DNA of 9,907 nt from Bacteroidia bacterium. Lineage in GTDB: Bacteria > Bacteroidota > Bacteroidia > Chitinophagales > Saprospiraceae. Shown here one piece after another: positions 6,965 to 9,907 of the stretch. Location: positions 1 to 9,907 of the forward strand of contig JAUILM010000152.1 in assembly GCA_030432855.1 (NCBI GenBank). The letters run 5' to 3'. The notes beneath the pieces were generated by a model. That model was not told the DNA's origin. It worked only from the letters and a program-made list of their open reading frames with translations, and made no database searches. The position numbers and the translations under genes were made by a program. Each line of letters opens with the position of its first letter. Positions within the stretch are counted from its first letter, which is position 1.

Positions 6965-7038
6965 TGATCCCATCAGGACTCGAACCTGAAACCTGCTGCT
7001 TAGAAGGCAGCTGCTCTATCCAGTTGAGCTATAGGACC
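6965..7038 (-). tRNA. tRNA-Arg (anticodon TCT)
   Basis: This is a 74-nt cloverleaf on the minus strand. The acceptor arms are GGTCCTA and TGGGATC (seven pairs with two G-T wobbles). The D stem is GCTC/GAGC. The anticodon stem GCTGC/GCAGC encloses the loop CTTCTAA with anticodon TCT, reading AGA and probably AGG. The T stem TCAGG/CCTGA encloses TTCGAGT. The discriminator is A, and CCA is not encoded (CTA follows), so it must be added by a nucleotidyltransferase. The gene is divergent from ung, has its own promoter, and is followed by the hairpin at 6940-6961 and the array terminators. I see no second copy of its 3' end that would mark an integrated island. Confidence 0.95.
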
Positions 7039-7057
7039 ATTTTTTCAAAAGCGAGGG

Positions 7058-7088
7058 CAAATTTACTCCATTTTGTAAAAATGAACAA
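7058..7088 (-). promoter_or_regulatory. Bacteroidota-type promoter of tRNA-Arg
   Basis: On the minus strand a TTG (7088-7086) is followed after 20 nt by TAAATTTG (7065-7058), an exact TAnnTTTG. The spacing fits the primary sigma factor of Bacteroidota. The -7 element ends 19 nt before the tRNA, so the primary transcript should carry a leader of roughly a dozen nucleotides for RNase P. Confidence 0.7.
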
Positions 7089-7162
7089 CCTTCAGGCAGG
7101 AAACCATATATTTATTATTGATGTAATCGTACGAAGCCCTTGCAGAGGCCCTATAAACAAAG

Positions 7163-7852
7163 ATGAGTGTACAGATAGAAGATAGCTGGAAGGAAGCCCT
7201 GGAAAATGAATTCCAACAGCCATATTTTGAGCATATCCGCAAATTTCTGCGGCAGGAGAAGCAACGGGGTAAAGTCATATACCCCCCTGGTTCATTGATC
7301 TTCAATGCCTTCAATACGACGCCATTCCATGAGGTGAAGGTCGTTATCCTGGGGCAGGATCCTTATCATGGGCCGGGACAGGCGATGGGCCTTTCCTTTA
7401 GCGTCCCCAGAGGAATCAAGCCTCCACCGTCTCTGAAGAACATCTACAAGGAATTGCATGCTGACCTGCAAGTCCCCATTCCATCTCATGGTGATCTCAC
7501 CAACTGGGCTGAGCAGGGAGTATTCCTACTCAATGCCATGCTGACAGTGGAACGCGGCATGGCAGGATCCCATCAAAAGATTGGATGGCAATCTTTTACC
7601 GATGCGGTAATTCGTATCCTTAGTGAAAGGAGGGAAGGCCTGGTATTTCTGCTCTGGGGAAGATTCGCACAATCAAAGATCAAACTCATTGATCAGATGA
7701 AGCATTATGTATTTCAGTCAGCCCATCCATCACCATTGGCGGGTAATAAGTTCTTCAACAACCACCATTTTAGTCGTACTAATGAGATCCTTCTTAAACA
7801 AGGATTGATGCCCATAGACTGGTCCATTCCTGAGACTGAGACGGAAGATTGA
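7163..7852 (+). CDS. ung: Uracil-DNA glycosylase, family 1
   Basis: The enzyme cuts uracil out of DNA, starting base excision repair of deaminated cytosine and misincorporated dUMP. At 229 residues it matches the usual family 1 length. Motif A is GQDPYHGPGQA (64-74) with the catalytic water-activating Asp66 and Tyr68, which excludes thymine. Phe79 in LSFSVP stacks on uracil and Asn124 in LLNAMLTV binds it. HPSPLA (188-193) supplies His188 and the DNA-intercalating Leu192. The block FFNNHHFSRTNEIL (197-210) is the expected C-terminal signature. All key residues are intact, so activity is likely. The ATG at 7163 gives a standard N-terminus. It is transcribed away from tRNA-Arg; the 74 bp between them hold its promoter, but I find no exact consensus. 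The next gene starts 89 bp downstream. Confidence 0.98.
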   Translation: MSVQIEDSWKEALENEFQQPYFEHIRKFLRQEKQRGKVIYPPGSLIFNAFNTTPFHEVKVVILGQDPYHGPGQAMGLSFSVPRGIKPPPSLKNIYKELHADLQVPIPSHGDLTNWAEQGVFLLNAMLTVERGMAGSHQKIGWQSFTDAVIRILSERREGLVFLLWGRFAQSKIKLIDQMKHYVFQSAHPSPLAGNKFFNNHHFSRTNEILLKQGLMPIDWSIPETETED

Positions 7853-7941
7853 ATTGGTATGAACGGATTTGTTTTCGGTGCATGGTTGAAAATTTTCCTA
7901 ATTTATCGCTCGTTTAAAAACTGCCTAAAGAAAGTATAACT

Positions 7942-8334
7942 ATGAAAAAATATCTATTTGCCCTTGCGTCCCTATTGATAGTATTGGGTGTGATCAGTTG
8001 TTCGACCTCTACAGGAGCTACGGGCAATAAAGAAAAGCAAACAAGCAGAGAATTTACGGAGCTGATTGATCGTCTGCGCATGGAGCCAGGTCTCAACATC
8101 TCGGGTGGAGCTGGTGACTACACGATTCTACTACGGGGAGCTCGAAGTACGACTGGTGATAATTCTCCACTTTATGTGGTCAATGGCAATCCAGTGGGTA
8201 CTAATTACAACACAGTGGCGTCTTCCATCAACGTCTACGACATAAAAGATATTAATGTGCTCTCTGCCAGTCAGGCCAGTAGCCGATATGGTGGCAGAGG
8301 ATCTAACGGCGTCATTGAGATTACGTTGAAGTAG
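7942..8334 (+). CDS. Small lipoprotein consisting of a TonB-receptor plug domain
   Basis: The 130-residue product has a clear lipoprotein signal: MKKYLFALASLLIVLGVISC, with Cys20 as the lipidated residue. A polar linker (21-36) leads into a SusC-type plug domain: IDRLRMEPGLNIS (42-54), YTILLRGARSTTGDNSPLYVVNGNPV (60-85), the segment IKDINVLSASQASSRYGGRGSNGVIEITLK (101-130), ending at the last plug strand. In full receptors this domain sits inside a 22-strand barrel; here the barrel is absent and the ORF ends at the natural domain boundary, so this looks like a complete gene rather than a truncated receptor. Such stand-alone plugs occur in Bacteroidota, but I know of no assigned function. No SusD gene or receptor is nearby. 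It could be co-transcribed with ung (89-bp gap), although the gap is long enough for its own promoter. Confidence 0.88.
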   Translation: MKKYLFALASLLIVLGVISCSTSTGATGNKEKQTSREFTELIDRLRMEPGLNISGGAGDYTILLRGARSTTGDNSPLYVVNGNPVGTNYNTVASSINVYDIKDINVLSASQASSRYGGRGSNGVIEITLK

Positions 8335-8340
8335 TTTGAA

Positions 8341-8391
8341 TTTGGATGTCTGGAGTCTGAAGTTGGATGTCTGAAGTTGGAGGTTAGAAGT
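8341..8391. repeat. Degenerate 14-bp tandem repeat
   Basis: Directly behind the plug lipoprotein gene the sequence GTCTGAAGTTGGA(T/G) occurs twice in tandem, with a partial copy before it (GGATGTCTGGA) and a decayed one after (GGTTAGAAG). Stretches of GTCTGAAGT/TTGGATGT type are familiar as intergenic low-complexity repeats in Bacteroidota; that parallel is from memory. I see no coding potential. The rest of the gap to 8583 holds a 12-bp palindrome, CCCTTCGAAGGG (8414-8425), without a T-run, and nothing else I recognise. Confidence 0.55.
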
Positions 8392-8583
8392 AGTTCTCGG
8401 AGAAAGAATAGTCCCCTTCGAAGGGAAAATTTGGCCAGAATCTTAGATTTCACTGGTATTTCGGAGCCACGGCGAAGGCTTCTGCTACCAAATTAGGGGA
8501 TGAATATCAGGGCACACTGCAGTCTGGCATCAACGGTTAGCACTTGAGGTCAAAAATTCATCGATCTTAGTAATTTCACTAGC

Positions 8584-9159
8584 ATGAAATTATTAATGAT
8601 AGTCGGGCCTTCTGCTGTAGGAAAAATGACTGTGGGTAAACATATCTCGAGAAAGACGGGATTGAAATTATTTCACAATCATATGTCGATTGATTTAGTA
8701 CATCACTTCTTTGATTTCGGTACAGCTCCTTTTAGAAAACTGGATGAAGTCATTCGTTTTTCCATTTTCGAAACCGTAGCATCCAGCGATCTCCCCGGGC
8801 TGATATTCACTGTAGTACCTGATTTTGATGATCCTGAAGACAAAGAATACATTGAAAGAATACGTGGCATTTTCCACTCCGTGGGTGGGACTTCAGTTAT
8901 TGCCGAGCTTAGTGCTCCGCTAGAAGTTCGTCTGAAGCGAAATGTCCTGCCTGATCGCCTGCAGGAAAAACCCTTAAAACGTAATCTCGCACTATCTGAA
9001 AAAATATTGCGAAATGAGTTTGAACATCATCGTACAAGCACGCAGGACGGTGAATTTCAGGGAGATGATTTTTTAAGACTTGAAACCAGTGACCTCTCTG
9101 CCGAAGAAGCCGCAGACCAGATCATCGAGTATTTTCAGTTGGAAGTTTTAAATAAATGA
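8584..9159 (+). CDS. P-loop NTPase, shikimate/gluconate kinase-like
   Basis: The 191-residue protein is a small single-domain P-loop kinase. Walker A is GPSAVGKMT (8-16, Lys14), directly after the first beta strand MKLLMIV. The block TGLKLFHNHMSIDLVHHFFDFG (25-46) is the hallmark of a widespread but uncharacterised group annotated as AAA family ATPase or shikimate kinase-like. DLPGLIFTVVPDFDD (69-83) forms the second core strand, and the Arg/Lys-rich RLKRNVLPDR...KPLKR (116-133) looks like a lid that closes over the phosphates. LSAEEAADQIIEYF (171-184) is the usual C-terminal helix. It probably phosphorylates a small molecule; the substrate is unknown. It does not carry the substrate-binding motifs of genuine AroK, so I give no symbol. 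It stands 249 bp after the plug gene and converges with the gene at 9379. ATG 8584 is the only sensible start because Walker A follows at once. Confidence 0.9.
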   Translation: MKLLMIVGPSAVGKMTVGKHISRKTGLKLFHNHMSIDLVHHFFDFGTAPFRKLDEVIRFSIFETVASSDLPGLIFTVVPDFDDPEDKEYIERIRGIFHSVGGTSVIAELSAPLEVRLKRNVLPDRLQEKPLKRNLALSEKILRNEFEHHRTSTQDGEFQGDDFLRLETSDLSAEEAADQIIEYFQLEVLNK

Positions 9160-9232
9160 GGAGTTGGGTGCAATTGTGTCCTTATGAAATATGCTGGTTA
9201 ACGGTCGTTTTTTGGCTTGCGCTAACCCCCAG

Positions 9233-9264
9233 CCCCTGTTTCTCGCTATGCTGCGAAACCGGGG
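9233..9264. other. GC-rich hairpin in the 3' intergenic region
   Basis: CCCC-T-GTTTC-TC-GC (9233-9246) pairs with GC-GAAAC-C-GGGG (9253-9264): eleven pairs with one mismatch and a 2-nt bulge around the loop TATGCT. It sits in a locally GC-rich piece of the 219-bp gap (9160-9378) between convergent genes. No T-run follows on either strand, so a standard terminator is not supported; it could be a remnant element or a 3' end stabiliser. Confidence 0.35.
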
Positions 9265-9378
9265 AGTGCAACCCGCTTCTATTACGTCGTTTAGATCTAG
9301 TACAAGCAGGGTCAACCTTATCTAGCATCCTGGGACCTGGCACGGCACCTTGTATATGCATAAGTGGAGCCGCTCCCA

Positions 9379-9907
9379 TTACGTTTTCAGGATCAGCTGC
9401 ACACTGAGCACTTCGCCATATTCCTGGTCGCTATGAGTGATTCTTATAAAATATAGACCGGAAGGAAGATTGCTGATATCAATGGTGATGGTTTCAGTTA
9501 CTTCATCAATAGTATCATACACGTTGCCCGATTGATCCAGAATCTCAATGGTGTAGCCTGAAATCAACCCTCCAATCGTAAACGTGGAAGTAACGGGATT
9601 GGGCCATAGTTCGATGGCTTGACTTTCCAGGAAAACATCGACATCAGGAGTGCTCACCAATTCATCGGCTCCAATGTCTGGCAGATCGTCTGATCGGTTT
9701 TCACAGTCAAAATCATCAGTGACATCCGATAGGTTTATGCCTGCATTGGTGATGCCATCCGTGGGACCTGTGAGGTGATAGTCATAGCTGGCTGCATCAG
9801 CAAAAATTTGTAAGTCATTGATTTGTACATTGGATTCTACCGTGCCGGATGATCCGCTGCTGCGGTCCGATATGGATCCGTCCGTAATGTTGTTGGCGAT
9901 ATGTATC
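9379..9907 (-). CDS. Secreted beta-helix-type protein with T9SS sorting domain, C-terminal part
   Basis: The frame is open from the right edge to TAA at 9381-9379; the N-terminus lies outside, so only the last 175 complete codons are visible. An internal TTG at 9660 is not a credible start because the frame continues upstream with sensible protein. The first visible part, IANNITDGSISD followed by NDLQIFADAASYDYHL and DFDCENRSDDLPDIGADE, matches the end of right-handed parallel beta-helix proteins with the 'choice-of-anchor Q' type ending, in which a final '.DFDG..R......DIGA.E' motif closes the helix. The last 80 residues are a T9SS type A sorting domain: IELWPNPVTSTFTIGG, IEILDQSGNVYDTID and LPSGLYFIRIT. 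The protein should be exported to the surface or medium. Beta-helix proteins often bind or cleave polysaccharides, but the catalytic part is not in view. Confidence 0.88.
   Translation of the reverse strand, partial: IHIANNITDGSISDRSSGSSGTVESNVQINDLQIFADAASYDYHLTGPTDGITNAGINLSDVTDDFDCENRSDDLPDIGADELVSTPDVDVFLESQAIELWPNPVTSTFTIGGLISGYTIEILDQSGNVYDTIDEVTETITIDISNLPSGLYFIRITHSDQEYGEVLSVQLILKT

Noticed and set aside
6965..7038. tRNA-Arg as integration site of a genomic island
   Set aside because: No integrase gene and no second copy of the tRNA 3' end are visible in the window.
9156..9407. 83-codon plus-strand ORF whose ATG overlaps the kinase stop codon (ATGA)
   Set aside because: The arrangement suggests coupling, but the protein is low-complexity and Cys/Pro-rich without family features and runs antisense into the T9SS gene; it is probably a chance frame.
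9379..9660. Short independent gene starting at TTG 9660
   Set aside because: The same frame stays open to the right edge and encodes a typical beta-helix protein end, so 9660 is internal.

Overview
The window looks like chromosomal DNA from a member of the Bacteroidota, most likely a Saprospiria/Lewinella-type marine or environmental lineage. The evidence is two secreted proteins with C-terminal type IX secretion (T9SS, Por) sorting domains, a SusC-like TonB plug domain carried on a small lipoprotein, exact matches to the Bacteroidota promoter element TAnnTTTG, and a lack of Shine-Dalgarno sequences ahead of the starts. The lineage below phylum level is inference. No phage, transposase, integrase or CRISPR component is visible.

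Layout. Positions 1-1722 (minus) hold the N-terminal 574 codons of a large cytochrome lipoprotein (PSCyt1, then PSCyt2/DUF1549, then a LamG-like insert), cut by the left edge. After a 323-bp gap, 2046-2729 (plus) encodes a DUF502 membrane protein. It converges on a minus-strand pair: an 830-residue secreted PQQ-type sugar dehydrogenase (3762-6254) followed 74 bp downstream by a lipoprotein of unknown function (2896-3687). Upstream of the dehydrogenase lies a 571-bp array of five tandem units (6320-6890), and then a tRNA-Arg(TCT) gene on the minus strand (6965-7038) with a good promoter. On the plus strand follow ung (7163-7852), a small plug-domain lipoprotein (7942-8334) and a P-loop kinase-like protein (8584-9159). 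The right edge (9379-9907, minus) holds the C-terminal part of a secreted beta-helix-type protein with a T9SS domain.

How it fits together. Several genes suit a surface-oriented polymer and sugar degrader: the cytochrome lipoprotein, the secreted dehydrogenase, the beta-helix protein and the plug lipoprotein. They do not form one obvious pathway, and the only likely operon is dehydrogenase plus lipoprotein. ung, the tRNA and the kinase are housekeeping or accessory genes.

The most unusual part is the array. Each unit joins a 50-bp bulged imperfect palindrome to a hairpin that, read on the minus strand, is a textbook Rho-independent terminator. Two hairpin types keep their pairing through compensatory changes. 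The units are ordered I-II-II-II-I between the tRNA and the dehydrogenase promoter. It may be a tandem small-RNA cluster, a battery of terminators behind the tRNA, or a REP-like DNA element; the sequence alone does not decide.
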